A program made the translations under genes and the position numbers. A model generated the notes under the pieces. That model searched no databases. It saw only the letters and a list, made by a program, of their open reading frames with translations, and had not been told where the DNA came from. This document shows, piece after piece, positions 32,699 through 47,600 of a stretch of DNA of 64,000 nucleotides. Each line of letters opens with the position of its first letter. The stretch's first letter is position 1. Source of the stretch: Notamacropus eugenii (Eukaryota > Chordata > Mammalia > Diprotodontia > Macropodidae); contig NC_092875.1 of assembly GCF_028372415.1 (NCBI RefSeq), positions 57,772,919 to 57,836,918 on the forward strand. The letters are read 5' to 3'.

Positions 32699-35600
32699 CT
32701 GTTCAAGATAAGGGTCTGATAATTTCTAGGCCTTGACCTCAACCTTACTATGTCCTCCCACCACTTATGTGGACATGAACATGCACATGTGCATGAAAAT
32801 GCACACACACATATACACATACAGAGGATGTGTCTTCTGCTTATTCGGGTCTCTCTTGAGGGTTTGGAGATGACCACAATGACCCAGAAGGGTGAGGCCA
32901 TTTCCCCAGGACTTCAGGGAGGCAAATGAGAAAGCATGTGCCATGGCCTTACCTGGATCCAGCTGAGAATGGCATGAATGCTAGAGGTGACATCTTCTGG
33001 ATGTTGTCCACATCAAAGCGGTATGGATTGTAGACCTGAGGGAGAGGGGCAGATCAAGGATGGTGGGGATGGCCCAGGGCCATAACCAGGCAGGCAAACT
33101 TCTTCCAGGGAGGCAAGGAAACTACCTTTAAGGCAGCAGATCATCCCCTGTGAGGAGATTAGTGTTGTAGTCTCTTGCCTTCCTGGATCTGCTCCCTAGA
33201 GGGACATCTGGGCTTCTATATTCATCATAGTCAAGGGCTCAACCCTTTGCCATGAGTGTCCCTGACCCCTAGCTCTGGCCAGATAACATGAGGGGGACTG
33301 GAATAGAATACCTCAGGATTGGGCCACACAGATGGATTGTGATGAATTCCAAAAATGCTGAGCACAGAAGTACACCCTGTGAAGAAGGAAGAGATAGAGA
33401 GCCCAACATGGCCTGCAAATTCCATACATTGACTCGTCAATGTTCCCCCTCAACCCTACTTCTCTCCTATCAATTTTCTAAATAATATTCCTTGGTAACT
33501 TACTGAAGAAAACCTGACACCTGCTCTCTGGTTTCTCCCATACTGCACCCCTAGATACAGCCCTTGTCATGCCTTGTCTTCCCTTACTGTGCCATACATG
33601 TCTGGGAAAAGGTTACCTTTGGGGATGATGCGCCCATCAGGTAGTTCGATGTCCTTGGTGCATTGACGACCAATGGCAACAACTGGTGGGTGCAACCTCA
33701 GGCTCTCCTTGATACACATGGTCAGGAAAGGCATCTGGGACAGGTCATCCCTGGAGAGAGCAGACCAGTCATCCTGGGGTAGGGGCCTCAGACACCCAGT
33801 CCCACACAGTGAGAAGGTGACATGACAATGTCATGACATTGTGATCTGGAGTCTCCAGAGTTGGGGTGGGGATGGGGTGGGAAGAGTAGAGATGTGGTCA
33901 AAGAAGAGAGAATAATAAAGGATGGGGTCTTTAGCACAGAAATCTCCCTACATTTTAGCCCTGGGTTTCATCTGTGGACAGTTATCCAGAAAACCATCAA
34001 ATGGTCAAGCAGCCCTCCTGTCTGCTAGGGGAGGGTAGTTCTGATAGGCAAAGACTGTCATCTACAGAGGCACAGCTCTAGCCATGTCACTGTGAGGCTT
34101 GGGGATGTTTCTTTTGGGGAGTGTCCTCAGCTGTGGCCAGGGTGGTCCAGGGTATGAGTTCTTAGTCCCCTCTCCTAAAGGAATCCCCCTAGTCTCCTTC
34201 CACACTGACCATTCAATCTCCTCTGGCTGACGACCCCTCAGGAGCTCCTGTATTTCCTGACGACAGTGGTCCTGGTGTTCCTGATGATGGGCCAGGTTGT
34301 AGAGGGCCCAAGAGAGACCACTTGCTGTTGTGTCATGACCTGGGAGGAAGGGAGAAGACTCCAGACAATCAATATGGGAGTGAGGGAGTGTCTATCAGTG
34401 AACTGTGGAGTGAGAAGGAACATCATGGCCACACTGAAATCGGTACAGGTTCTGAGGGGACAGCTCCTTCAAGGGTAGCCCTGGTCAAATCAGGAATCAC
34501 TGAGGCTGACATCAGGAATAAGATATGAATGAGCTTCTTAAGAGGAAATCCCCTCTAAATCCCCAGACTCCTTAGCCCCAGACCCTCCCACTCCATCTGC
34601 CCTCTTACCCTCAAACATGAAGGTGTCAGCCTCTGCCCGAATGTCCTTATCTGACAAAGTCTTCCCATCTTCATCCTGGAATAGTACATATCTGTGGATT
34701 CTTGCCTTCCTTCCTTCCATGAGCAGCTCTAATCAAGATCCTCTCCTCAGCCTCCCACTCCCCCCAGGCACTACTGATAGTGTCAGGTATCATACCTAGA
34801 ATTCTTGAGACATAGCCCAAATGCTTAGAACAACTCATGAAAGGTCCTCTGGACTCCTACTGCTCTTATAGAACCAAATCATGGAAGTTACCTGGTATGT
34901 TTAAGACCCTCAGAAACTACACTGAGGACTCCCCAGAATCAGATAGTGCTGGAAGACTAGAATAATGAATTTAGAAGGGAGTCTTACCCAAAGCATGAAT
35001 TCCTTCTGAAGCCAAAGACTTATTCCTAGGTATAGCATACCTGAGGAGTGGAGTATCAGGATTCTTTGATAGACAGTCTACCCTGTAATAAGTCTTATCC
35101 TTTCCTCCTTAATACTCTCTCTCTCTCATGCATATTTGTACCCTAGATATTCTAGCTATTTCCAGGATACCCTAGACTCTCCTTTGATATAGCTCGAAGC
35201 AGTCTTAATGGTACTCCTAGATAAATCTATTTATTTAGGCTTTGTTAATTTTATTAATTAGGAAATTACCCTTGATATTCCTAGAACCACAGAAATATTT
35301 GTTAATATGCCTGTAATCCTATTAACTACTCTCGTGTACTTAAGAAATCACATCAGGGGATATACTTTGAGGTTATTTCTAATTATACAAAGGTTGTTAC
35401 TAGTATTCTAAGAATATTCCAGCTAGGATATACTTAGCTCTACTTAGAACCCAGACAACTTGGTTCATATACCTAGAACAGACTAGTGGTAGCTATTTCA
35501 CCCCACCCTCGGGAGGGAAGTAAAGGGATCCTTTTCTAATAAACACTGTTCTCTATGTGACTCAGACCTGGGGAATACATCACAGAACCATGAATCTGCC

Positions 35601-38600
35601 TTTGGCAACCAAGCCCTTCATCTTCCCCTTGCTTTCCTCCTCCACCTCCCCATGGTCACTCAGGACTTTTGGAAGATTCCTTCCTTTCCCACTTCTCCCT
35701 GTAACTCTGATATTCACCTTGGCCAGTAGCAGAACATCTATGAAGTCCATGGTCTTTCCTTTGGTCTTATTTTTGAGGAAGGCCTCAGTACCTTGTTCAG
35801 CAAGGACTTGACGCCGGGTCTGGATGACAGCATCTGTGAAGTTATGTACCACTTGGCAAGCCTTAGAGAACTGCCTCCCCTGGCTGGTGAGGTAGTACAG
35901 TCCATCCCAATATAGGAGTGGCTCCATGTTACGTTTTGCCACAAGGCCACTTAATTCCAAGATAGCAGAGATGTAGTGACTTGGCTTCCTGTGCAAAGTA
36001 TGGGGGCCAAGGTCAGGGGTCAGGACAGGTGAGAACCCTGACAGGCTCCACATATCTCAGACTAAGCTCTTTAATATCCTTCCAAAATAGCTTCCTCCCA
36101 ACTTGCCTGCCCTAGTCACTGACGTGACCTCTCCCCAGTCTGTCACACAGGTACAAAACCTTTCTTTGCCACAAATCTCATCTGTTCTTCCTCTACAATA
36201 TAGTGACCTTGCACAGCCCTCTCTCATTCAAATCTAAGTCAGCCACAAGGCATTTCATCATTCCCTGATGTCACGGTCCTCTTTGAGGCCTAAGGACAAA
36301 CAACCTGTGAGTAGTTTCCTCCCTCTCTCCTTCTCCCTCTCTTCACCTGAGGGTTCTCTGCCCAAAAGAAGGTACATTTTGGTTCAAAAACCTGTCTCAT
36401 TAATTTGAGGTGTATTGGCTAGATTTCTTTCTCAGAGACTGAGCCTTAAACCCAATTCACTCTGGAGTTCATAGATTAGACAGCAATAGTTCCCTGCCCT
36501 CCTAGCACAGAGTGAAAGCAAATATTAAAGAGTAAGTTTTGGCCAGCAACCCTGAGAGTCTTCCCCTTCCAGTTTTATTTTTTTATTTTTTTTTAATTTT
36601 TATATATATATTTTTATTACAGGGGCCTACCTTTGACTTACTTCTTAAAGAGGCCTTTTCACTGAATGGGTGTTACCTCACTCAAAGTGAGAACTTGAAA
36701 AGACCTAAGCCCAAAAGGGCCAGGGTCTCCCATTGCATCCTAGGCCATCTCCAGTCATCCTGATGAATATCTGGCCACTGAACCCAGATGGCTCTGGAGG
36801 AGAAAGTGAGGTTGGTGACCCTGCACAGGCCTGTGTCACTCAAATCCAAGTCAAATCATGTCATCATTCCCTGATTCATGATACTCTTTGAGAACCAAGG
36901 ACACACAATAATCACAGAATCTCAGTTAGAAAAACCTTGGAGGCCTTGAAGGCCAACCTGGACCAGAAGAAGAATTCCCTCTTCAGGATCCTTAATGGGC
37001 CCCAACATCTACTTGAAGAACTTCAGTGATGGGAAACACCTCTTTTCAAAGAAACCAATTGTTTTTTGACAGTTCTAATTATTGACAAGTGGATTTTCCC
37101 CCCTTATATCAAACCTCAAACTGCTTCTTTCACATTTCCACTAATTAGATCTAGTTCTGATTTCTAAAGTAAAGAATGATAAATCTAATCAGTCTCAAGG
37201 ACTCAAGGATAGGCCTCCAAATACTTGTGACTTCTGTGGGGTATGGCACCAGGAGGATGTGACCCCCACATTTCCTTTCTCTCTCTGTCTGGGCTGGCTC
37301 CTTCACTGTAAGCAGCACTCATATTGGTAGCCCTGGGGTGGGGAGGAGGACGATGGAAGGCAAGTTGCGGGTAGGGGTATGGGAGTTCATTCCCAGAAGA
37401 GCATCTGGCCATGGTCGGCCATACTGCTACACTCACTCTGACCCTCTTACCCGTGTTTCCCATTTATATAGTCACAGTGACACCAGTAACTCTAAATATG
37501 AAACATTTACTAGCTGCAGAGGCAAAAGCAAAGACAATCACATCATTATTCAATAGAAAACAAAAACAAGAATAACCAGAACATAAGAGCCCACCCATAA
37601 CCCCAGGGTCATACTCTCCTACCAGTTTATAAAGATGGGGAGAGTGCGCACAAACCTATAGAACCTAGCAGTGAGGAAAGAACAGGGAAACCCATGTCCA
37701 GGTGTTAATGTCCTTTTCAGATAACAGACTGCATTGCTGTCATGTACTGGGCAGAACTACTTCTATTATGCTTTTCTAGACTCTCCTATGGAACAAAAAG
37801 ACCCTTCTCTGGTCCTCCTTGGCCATGGAAGCATCGTTAAGCTCCCTCAGCAAACAATGTTGTTATGTCGTTTCCATGACAAGCAGTTCCTATAAGGATG
37901 GACTCTGTAGAGATTCATCAATCTGTTTTTTGGGCTATGAAGAGTGCCTATCTCCTCACAGAGAGATGGCAGCATAGGACAATGCAATAACGTCCCTAAG
38001 GGATTTTCCCTCTCTCAAGCTGTAGATGGTGATACACAACAAGGTCTTCAAACCACTGAGAATTCTGCTTTCCTCCAGTCAGCTCCTAGCATGAGCTCTC
38101 TTCCAAACAAAGCATCTCCCAGAGCAGTTGCAGTCTGCCTTTTTTTCAATCTCCTTTAAGCAAAACAGCCAGGACAGCTCTTCAGATACACCAGAGAAAT
38201 CTCCTTTTCTCTCATTAGCTCCAGAAGGAAAGCATTTCTCCACATTCTCTCCACTCCCCCTCCCCCCCCCCAAGCTGAAAGGTGGAGTAGTGCAGTCTCT
38301 AAACTCTTTTCCCAGTTTTGATTCATCTACCTACCTTTTCCTAATGATTTTTTCTGCTTTCTCTACTTCTTACTTCTCTCTGAAACTTCTATGACCTTTC
38401 CTTCTCAGTTAGCTTCTACACTTAGTTTCTATTCTCTGACTTCTAATTCCTTAAAACAGGGTCTTGTCATGAGTGATGTTTAAATTGAAAAGCCTGAAGT
38501 CCATATTTCCATCAAGTATAACACAAATAATTATGAGACTAAAATCTCTTAGCTCCCAAAAGAGTTCTGCAATGCACTTGTTCATCAATAAAGTCCTGAA

Positions 38601-41600
38601 AATATTAAGATTCTGATTAGCTGCTGAAAAACAATGTGTTGCAAGGATCTCTGTCATCACTCAGTTCTTTTGCATGTGAGTTGCTTTCAAACACATTGTC
38701 TTAGTACTTTGAAAATCTATTTTCTCTAAGAACCCTAAAGTATTTGGGTTTCTTCAAACCATTTTCCTGTGTGTTTTTCACCCAGATGCCCTTTTGTTTC
38801 ATTTTTCAAAACATAGAGCATTCATATAAGAAAACCTTACACCTAAACACCACTATCACCTTGCTCGGGGTAGCTAGGTGGCATATCCACTGGGTATAGC
38901 ACCCTGTCTGGAGTCAGATAGACTCATCTTCCTGAGATCAAATCCAGCCTCAGACACTGAGAAGCTGTGGGACCCTGGGCAAGTCACTTAACTCTATTTG
39001 CCTCATTTCCTTACATGTAAAATGAAATGAAGCGGGAAATGCTCCACTCCATTATCTTAGTCAAGAACACCCCAAATGCCTTTACAGTCAGATACCACTG
39101 AACAACAAATCATCTCACCCTACCACTCTCCCCCCAGGTAGTCCCTTCTCAAGGATAAAACATTTTCAGTTCCATCAAATGATCACCTGGTATGGTGTGA
39201 TCTCCAGTCTCTTCACAATCCTATTTACTCTTCTCTGGAGAGTAGAGATGTTCAAAATATGGCTTCCAGAACTGAACACAATACCTGCAGATGTGGCTTA
39301 TTATACCTCCCTTTTTATGCCCACAGCATTTAACCTAAAACTATCATATGACAAATTTTAACCTTTGATTATCATAGTTCTATCACTTCTGACCCAGGCT
39401 TACCCCCAGAGAACAGGGAAAGACTGAGAAGATACTTTTAAAGAAAAGGCTGGTCTTGACCATATCTGCCCACCTCTTTGGTTGATGTTGTGTTGAACAT
39501 CTCCAGTTGCTTGAATACAACTCTTTGACTGAGATTCCCAAGGATCCACACAACACAAAGAAACAGAAAGATGGATACACAATGAAAATTACTAGGTAGG
39601 TCTCTCCTAAGTCTCTAACACAGAGATCTCTTCCGAATTTTTTGCTTTCTTGTCAGTTTAGTTAGTTCTGTAATATCCCAGTTGGTTTAGACAAAACAGG
39701 TCTGGCCTTCTGGGAAGGAAAAGACACTTGTAGGAAATGACAGAAAACTTCAGATGTGTGGGGAGAATAGTGACAGATTCTGCCTTCCTGCCCAACAGAA
39801 CAACGGATAGGTTTTGATGATTGTGATGATATCTAGGCCAGTGATTTGCAATATTTTTTTTAGTCACAGTATAGTATTGTTTTTTTGCCAGAAAGAATTT
39901 TGGCACTTAACTGGAGAATCAAAGGACTTGCATGTGTATGTACAATTGAAAATATGAAGCCAGTACTGTTTAAGGCATGTCTACCAAAAACTCATAGTAC
40001 ATTTTTGAAAACCAGGTTAAGTGGCAGCTAGGTGGTCCAATGGATAGAGCTCTGCAACTGGAGACAGGAAGACTTGAGTTCAAATCTGGTCTCAGATACT
40101 TACTAGCTATGTGACACTGGGCAAGTCACTTAACCTCTGCCTGCCTCAGTTTCCTCATCTGCAAAATGAGGATGATGACAGAGCCTTACACAAAGGGTTG
40201 TTTGTAAGGATCAAATGAGATCACATTAGTGAAGTGCTTAGCGCAGTGTCTGGCACATAGTAGTCACTTTATAAATGCTTCTTCCCTTCCCAGGCCCATT
40301 ACTCCTTCATGAGTGGAGTAGGGCAGATGCCTTCTAACTGCTCTCTCTATTTCCAGTTCATCCTGCACAGCTTCTGTCCTCAAATTAATCTCCATAAATA
40401 GCTTCTTTACACATAACCCCCAACTGAATACAGGACAATTATTTAAATGATCTTTTTCTACAGTGAAATTTACATGCTTTATTTTTTAAAAATTGTAAAA
40501 ATAGAAATTCAAACTACACTACAGTCCTCTCATTTCACAGGAGAAGCTGACTCTCCTCCATGCCAGATTCTAAAATTGATCTCAGCACCTTCTACATGTA
40601 TCAGAGCCTGTTCTCTGACCCCTTTTAAATGTTTCTATTGAAAACAAACTCTGCTCCCCTCTCCCCAGGCACCAGGTTTTTGTTGTCTCTCACTCACCCA
40701 CATTATATTCAATCATCAACCCCTACTGATTCTACTTCCTCATCTCTCATTGCCCTCTCCTCATATTTGTCAACACCCTAGGTAAATCCTAGTCCTTTTT
40801 CACTTGAATTCCTGGATTATTTGTTGGTCTTCTTCCTTCTACGTCTGAGTCCCTTAAGCCTACTTCTCATGTTAAGAAATAAATCTTTGAAATGCACAGG
40901 TGTGACCATATTACTCCCTTATTACAAAATCTCCAAAGGCTCCTCATTGCTTATAGAATATAATGCAAAATCTAGCTTGCAATTCAAGTGCCTTCACAGC
41001 CGACCCTTCCAGTCTGATTTCACATTACTCCCCATCACATACTCTGTTCTACAGATAAAGTGTCCTAGATTTTGCCCTCCCTTTCTGGTCTAGAAATGAC
41101 TTTTCATTGACTTTTCAAGCCCACCATCTCAACTGAGTTTCCATTCTTCCTTCAGGACTTCCTGTCAAGATGGTTACTTAAATGAGAGAAAGACTACCCA
41201 ACTCCCAAATACCTACTACAGGAAAACCCTAGAGTTTACACCAGATCAAATAACAGCCAGGAATTCCAATGGGGAACAACAGAAAATGACTTCTTCAACC
41301 ACAGGGCTGTACAAATGGTCATCTAGAAGCCTGTGAGCAATAGGAAAGTGCCCATGTGACCAGAGAGAGGACATGAGTAGCCTGTAAGCCTGTATTTCTG
41401 GTGGCAATAGGAGAACAAGGCTGTCCTGAGAAAACCTCAGCAAGTCCTTCCTTCTGTGAACTCCTGTAACCCTCATTAGCCATACAGACTAGCCTTGTAC
41501 TTCAGTACAACCCTCACCAGATTGGGAGTTCTTCAAGGGCAGAGACTGTAACTATACCTAACGTAACCTACAATGGAGAGGTGAGCAAAGTATTTGATTT

Positions 41601-44600
41601 TTTAATGAGTTTACTCAGAACTCAAGAGAGTGAAAAAGACCTCCAGGAGGACTGATTGCTCTTGCTACCTGGAGACAAGTGAGAAGAATCTGACTTGTGA
41701 GTTTAGGAACCAGGTGGCATAAACAGCATAATGTTAGTTCAGTAAGAAAAGCAGTGCAGCTGGTGTGACAATTGGAAAGTAATCACTGTGGACCCAGCCC
41801 TGAGATTGGGTTGGTGGTTTGTAACTGGCATATACAGGCATGCCTCGGAGATGTTATGGATTCAGTTCTAGACTGCTTCAAAAAAAAGGAGTATTAAGTA
41901 TCAACAACAAAAAAAAATACTTTTCTAAAGCACCACAACCTTTATAAAGCTCACAATGAGCCTGTAATTCAGGTAAGGTATTCATTATTAGGTCCCTTTT
42001 ACAGGGAAGCTATGGTCTTAAAAGGGACAACCAGCTGGTGCAGTGGATAGATCAGTGGTCTGGAGTCAAGCAGACTCATCCTCCTGAATTCAAATCAGGC
42101 CTCAGAGAGTTTTTAGCTATGTGGCTCTGGGCAAGTCATTTCACACTGTTTGCCTCAGTTTCCTTATATATAAAATGAACTGGAGAAGCAAATGTTAAAC
42201 CACTTCAGTACTTTTGCCAAGAAGAAAACCCCAAATGGGTTCATAAAGAGTCAGACATGACTGGCAATAGACTATACTGACTGTCTTAAGTCCTAGATTT
42301 GAATTCAGTTTGCTTGGCACCAACTGCACTTTCCCTAACACCTCTGGTACTTCTCTATTGACATGCCTCTGAGATTGGCATGCTACCTTGTCTCTCTTTC
42401 ATTCCTTCCAAGATCTGCTCTCCTGACTCTGCTCCTCAATCTCCCTTGTGATGTCATCATCACTAGATGCCTCCTCTCTGCATGACTGACGTGTGACACT
42501 TCATTCTGCATGGCAGCCAGTATGCTGACCATGGAAGCCATCTCTGCCATGGACATTCTCCCATTGCCCTTCTCCAGGCATCTGCCTTTTCCAGAGGACT
42601 TTTCTGGAGTCACCCACTATTACTATCACCAAGAAAGCCCTCATTGGAGACATCAGGTGCCCATAGGTGAAGGGAAGGGGAAACTGAGCCAGAAGGAGAG
42701 TCAGAAAGGGTAGCAAGTGAGTGCTTTACTCCCAAATGCTTATTTATTAGATTTTAATGCACTTGTTTATTATGTTACTACCATAATCCACTTGAGTGTA
42801 GGGACTATTTCATTGATATCTTTGTCTAGTCAATGCTTAACACATCACCTTGCACCCAGTAGGAGCATAATAAATGCATTAAGTTCCTTTTACACTGAAT
42901 TGCCATGTTTGTAAATAATTGATGATAAAATAGTCACTGATATCTTACCAAGACTAGTTTGGAGAGATGCTCAAGGCAATGTATCTCCTCCCTTCAATGT
43001 AGATCATGGATAAAGATGGTGGGTTTAGAACATTAAAGACCACACATAGTTAGTCAACAATAGGGCCTCCAGTTTCCATCCTAGCTTTGATCTACTCCTC
43101 TTCCTCCACCATCCTAGATCTCATCCCTAGCAGTGAACATTCCCCTTCAATAGAGTCTTCCTTCCCCTACACACTGTGGCTATGTTGCTTCTAGTTTCTG
43201 AGGCTTCAAAATCAAGAGCTGGGCTGGGACTCACTCCTGACATTGGCTGTCATGGCTGAAGACACATTTCTGCAAGCTGTCCAGCGTCATGAGGCTGATG
43301 TGCTCAAACATGTTCAGGCGGATGCTGTCCCCAACACATAGACGCTTCCATTTCATCTGCCCAAGAAAGAAATCATAAGAAATCAACTTCCCAGTAGTAG
43401 GAGTTTTGTTCTGAGCCCTGCAAAATGCCTAAGAAAGCAAGAGAAGGACCTTTTTTTGTCATGGGGAACCAAGTGGGGGCTATAGATCACATTCAGAGCT
43501 CTCCTTAGGGTTAGAGGGATTCATTGGCTAGAAGTCAGGGAAGCAGAGATCCAATCTGAGCTATGTTCCTGTGTGAACTGCTTTGTGTAATCTTAGAAAG
43601 TAATTTTATTTCTCTGGGCCTCAACTTCCTTCGTCATCAGTAAAAATGGGGATGATTAACACTGGCCTCTCTGCCTCATAGGATGCTGGGAGGAAATGAG
43701 GTCATGGACAGAAAACTGAGCTAAACAGTGTAAATACTGGAGAAGAAGACTCACATGTGATGGTGGCCATGGACTGTGTTCCACCACTTCAATCCCCTTA
43801 GGCTAAATTCAGGGAAAGAGGCTGGTGGGATAGCTGAGAGACATAACTGTGCACTTTTGTACCAGTAATACCAACCACAAATGATGGTCTATTCAAGGTG
43901 GACTAAACACATCATCATTTTGGGCTCAGAGTAAATACCTATATGAGATTAAAGGGTAACTGTGGAATGAGGGCACAGAGCAGGATACAGCCAGACCTTC
44001 CCCAAGTCTACTTTTCTTGACTTCATCCTTTAACTGATTATTCTTACTAATTAGATTCTAAACTCTGTTTAATTCCTCCTGAAGCACTGCAGCAACCTCT
44101 AATTTCTATTTTTTTTCTCCTAGGGGAAAAGTTTTGGTCATCTTGCAGTAGTCATGGCCACCATCACACCTATTGCAATACAAAGTGATCTAACAGGGAA
44201 TTCACTACATGTAGGTTCCTGGTCTCTTGGGGGTCAACTCCCATCTACCCACAGCTTTTCCAGTCTTACATGCATGATGTCTGTGGACTTGTTGAAGGTC
44301 TTTATGTAGGGTTTGAGGATGTCAAAGTGAAAAGCCGGGGTCAGCAAGCGCCTGTGCTGGTACCATTTCTCTCCTTTGCTCAGCAAGAGCCCATCCCCTG
44401 GGAGAAAGATGGTGGGAGGAAGCCCATATCCAGACAATAATAAGGACCTTTATCCCACACAGAGATCCCATGGCATGACCCACCCCCATCTTGGCCCCAC
44501 ACCAGTTCTTTACTTATTCCTATTCTTAAATCTCTCTCCCACAACCACTAGCCCTCAATCCATCCCCAAACAGTAACCCTCCCAGGATTCTATTTCTCCT

Positions 44601-47600
44601 TGATCCATTAATACTCAATCTTGCAGTTCAATAAGCTCCTTGGTCAAAAGCATCCCAAACATTTTCTTCTCAATCTTCTTCTCAATTCCTAGTGCTTCTG
44701 TCCCTGACTATCACTTACCCAGCCAATGCTCAAAGAATCCGTAGAAAAGTTTGTCCTTGGGTGCAATATGGGCTGTGGAGACATGTGTTATTTCAAGGGG
44801 TGATGTAGACTATATGGTGAAGACAGGGGAAGAAATGTACCACAAAATAGCCAAGAGGGAAGAAAAGGGAGGAGAACTCAGCCTCAAGCTGGGAAATAGG
44901 GGGCAGGAGCTTCCTTTCCTTTGCTATCACCCATCCCCAACACCAAAACAACCTCCTCCAAAGCTCAAGACAGAAAAGATGGAGAAAGAGAGAGGAGGAC
45001 AGCAGAGGTCAGGGTGAAAAGCAAATAAGACTGGATGAAGGGCAAGAGCAGAAGGCTTGATGTGGGAGAACAACCAGACATAGCCTGATGTGCTGCCTGC
45101 ACAAAACCCAGAAAAGGCCCAAAGAACCATGGGAATAGTCAAAGCATGGCCAGATCTGGCCTCTTATTCCTCAGATACCACCCAGACATGGGGACCAGAC
45201 CTGGTCTCACAGATGATGGGGAAGGAAGGTTTGCTTTTCCAATATTTCCCATAATCCTATAAGTCTTATTAAAAACTCCTGGGTATTCACCCTGGTATGC
45301 TTTACTTCTCCACCATGCCTCAGATGCCCTATCATGCTGGAACTTCCCTCATCTTTTGTGACCTTCTCACCTTCTAACATCCCTTCACCTCTGTGGTCCC
45401 CCTTCTCCTATAACTGATTTCTGGGGTTTCCATTTTGAAGAAGAGCTCAGGCCTGCTATCCTTCATTCCTCTCCTAGCTTGGCTTCCGCGTCTCCTTTCC
45501 TTTACCTTTTTCTCTCCGTTGTCCTCATTTAAATGTCAGCTCCTTAAAGGCAGGGACTATGGTTTTTTTGGGTGTGTGGTGAATGGATGGGGTTCTTTTA
45601 CTTGTATTCATTCTCAGTACAGTGGTGACATTTGATTGTGGTGTTCTGTGATACATGGCTGCATGGTACCACCAGCAGAATATTATTCTTTAAAAAAATG
45701 AGTTTTAGTTTCAGAGAAAATCCTGGGGTCTTTTAAAGCTCTACTCAATTTACCAAAGGAAATGCAGATTTCTCTTCCACTTCTTTTTTACTTTTTATTA
45801 TATTGGTTGTCCATCTACAGTGTGACCCTCAGAGAAGATGAACTGAACTATGGTGGTAACTGTGTTTGGTGGCTCTGCTCCTGTCCAATACTAAGATTCC
45901 TCCAGCCCTAGACCATCTTCTCCTGGGGGTGGGGGGGAAGAACCCAAGATCAGGGAGTGGGTGAAAGGGGAGGAACACTCAGGGGTTCCCCTTGCACTCT
46001 TTGAACCATGGATGTATCTCACTCAAAGTGAGATTGTGATAAGACCTTCACCTGAAAGGGCCAGGGTCTCATATAGCATCCTGGACCATCTCCAGTTGTC
46101 CTGATGATAATCAGGTCACTGGACCCAGATGACTCAGGAGAAGAAGGTGAAGTTGGTGACCTTGCACAGCCCTCCCTCAGTCAAATCAAGTCAATTACAA
46201 GTCATGTCATCATCTTGATGTCATGGTCCTCTTTGAGAATGAAGGACAAACACGCATTGATTGGCATTCAAAGCTCTCCACAAGCTGCCCCACAACTGCC
46301 TTTGCAGTTTTCTTTTACCATGGTGACCATGGTAACCATGACCCTTGGGGTTTACGTACTTGAAGCTGAAGTGATAGGCTTGATATAATCCGGGTGACAG
46401 ATGAAAACAGCTGGGTAGATTGGTCCACTCCACAATAAAAAGACCTCCTTGAAAGTAGTCACCAATTTCATAAGAGTCTTTATTCCTTCCTCAGTGGGTG
46501 GGAGCTGTAAATAAAGCAATAGAAAGAGTCACCACTTTCATGCAATCTTTAACCTTCATGGTCAGGAAAAGGCTAAAGATCCCCAAAGTGGTATAGATGT
46601 ATGTGCTTTTCTGAGGGCCATCTCCCTCATTCCTCCAGCATGGCAGGGTATATGACATCATAGAAACAGCTCAAGCCAGAGTGTCAGATTTGTAGGAACT
46701 TTAGAGGCCATCTAATCTAACACACATCCAAAGGAGAATCTACTGGACAACATACTCAACAAGTAGCCCTTGTGTTTCTTCTTGAAGAACTCCAGTGAGG
46801 GGGAAGCTTCTACTTTCTCAAGAGATTTCACCCCACTTTGAGATAGCCATTATTGTTAGGAAACTTTTCCTAACTTCAAGCCTAAATAGATTTCTCTATA
46901 TTTTCTGTCCATTACTCCTAGTTCTGCCCACTGTGGTCAAGTGGGACAATTCTAATTTCTCTTTGATGATTTCCTTCAATAATTGAAGTTAGTAACTCCT
47001 GGACTGAAAAAATAAATCTTTGCGTCCAGTTCCTTAGATAAACATATGATATTCAAGATGTATAAAGAACTGACACAAATATGTAAGACCAAGAGCCATT
47101 CCCCCAGTAAATAAGTGGTCAAAAGATACCAACTGTTTTTAGAAGAAATGAAGATGATCAACAAATATATGAAAAATTTTCCAAAATCACTAATAAGCGA
47201 AATACAAGTTTAAAACTCTGAGGTTTCACTTATCAACCTGGAAAAGATGATAACAAATGCATTAAATGCTGTGGGAAGATAGGAACAACAATACATTTTT
47301 GACAGAGTTGTAAATTGATTCAATCATTCTAAACAGTTCATAATTACCTAAGAAAAGTCACTAACATACCCTTTTACCTAGTTATTCTGGTAAAGACCAA
47401 GAAAAAAAGGTGAAGGGAGGGGGGAAGGAAGGAAGAAGATAAAGAATGAATCCAGGAAGGTAGGAAGGAAGGCCCCATATGTATGTGATCCTATTTCATA
47501 TATAATAGAGGTTAACAGAGCATGTGCAAAGATTCACTTTTTGCTTCTAACTGTCCATGTGTGAGTAGCTGAAGAGTGATGAAGAGGATTGATATTGGCC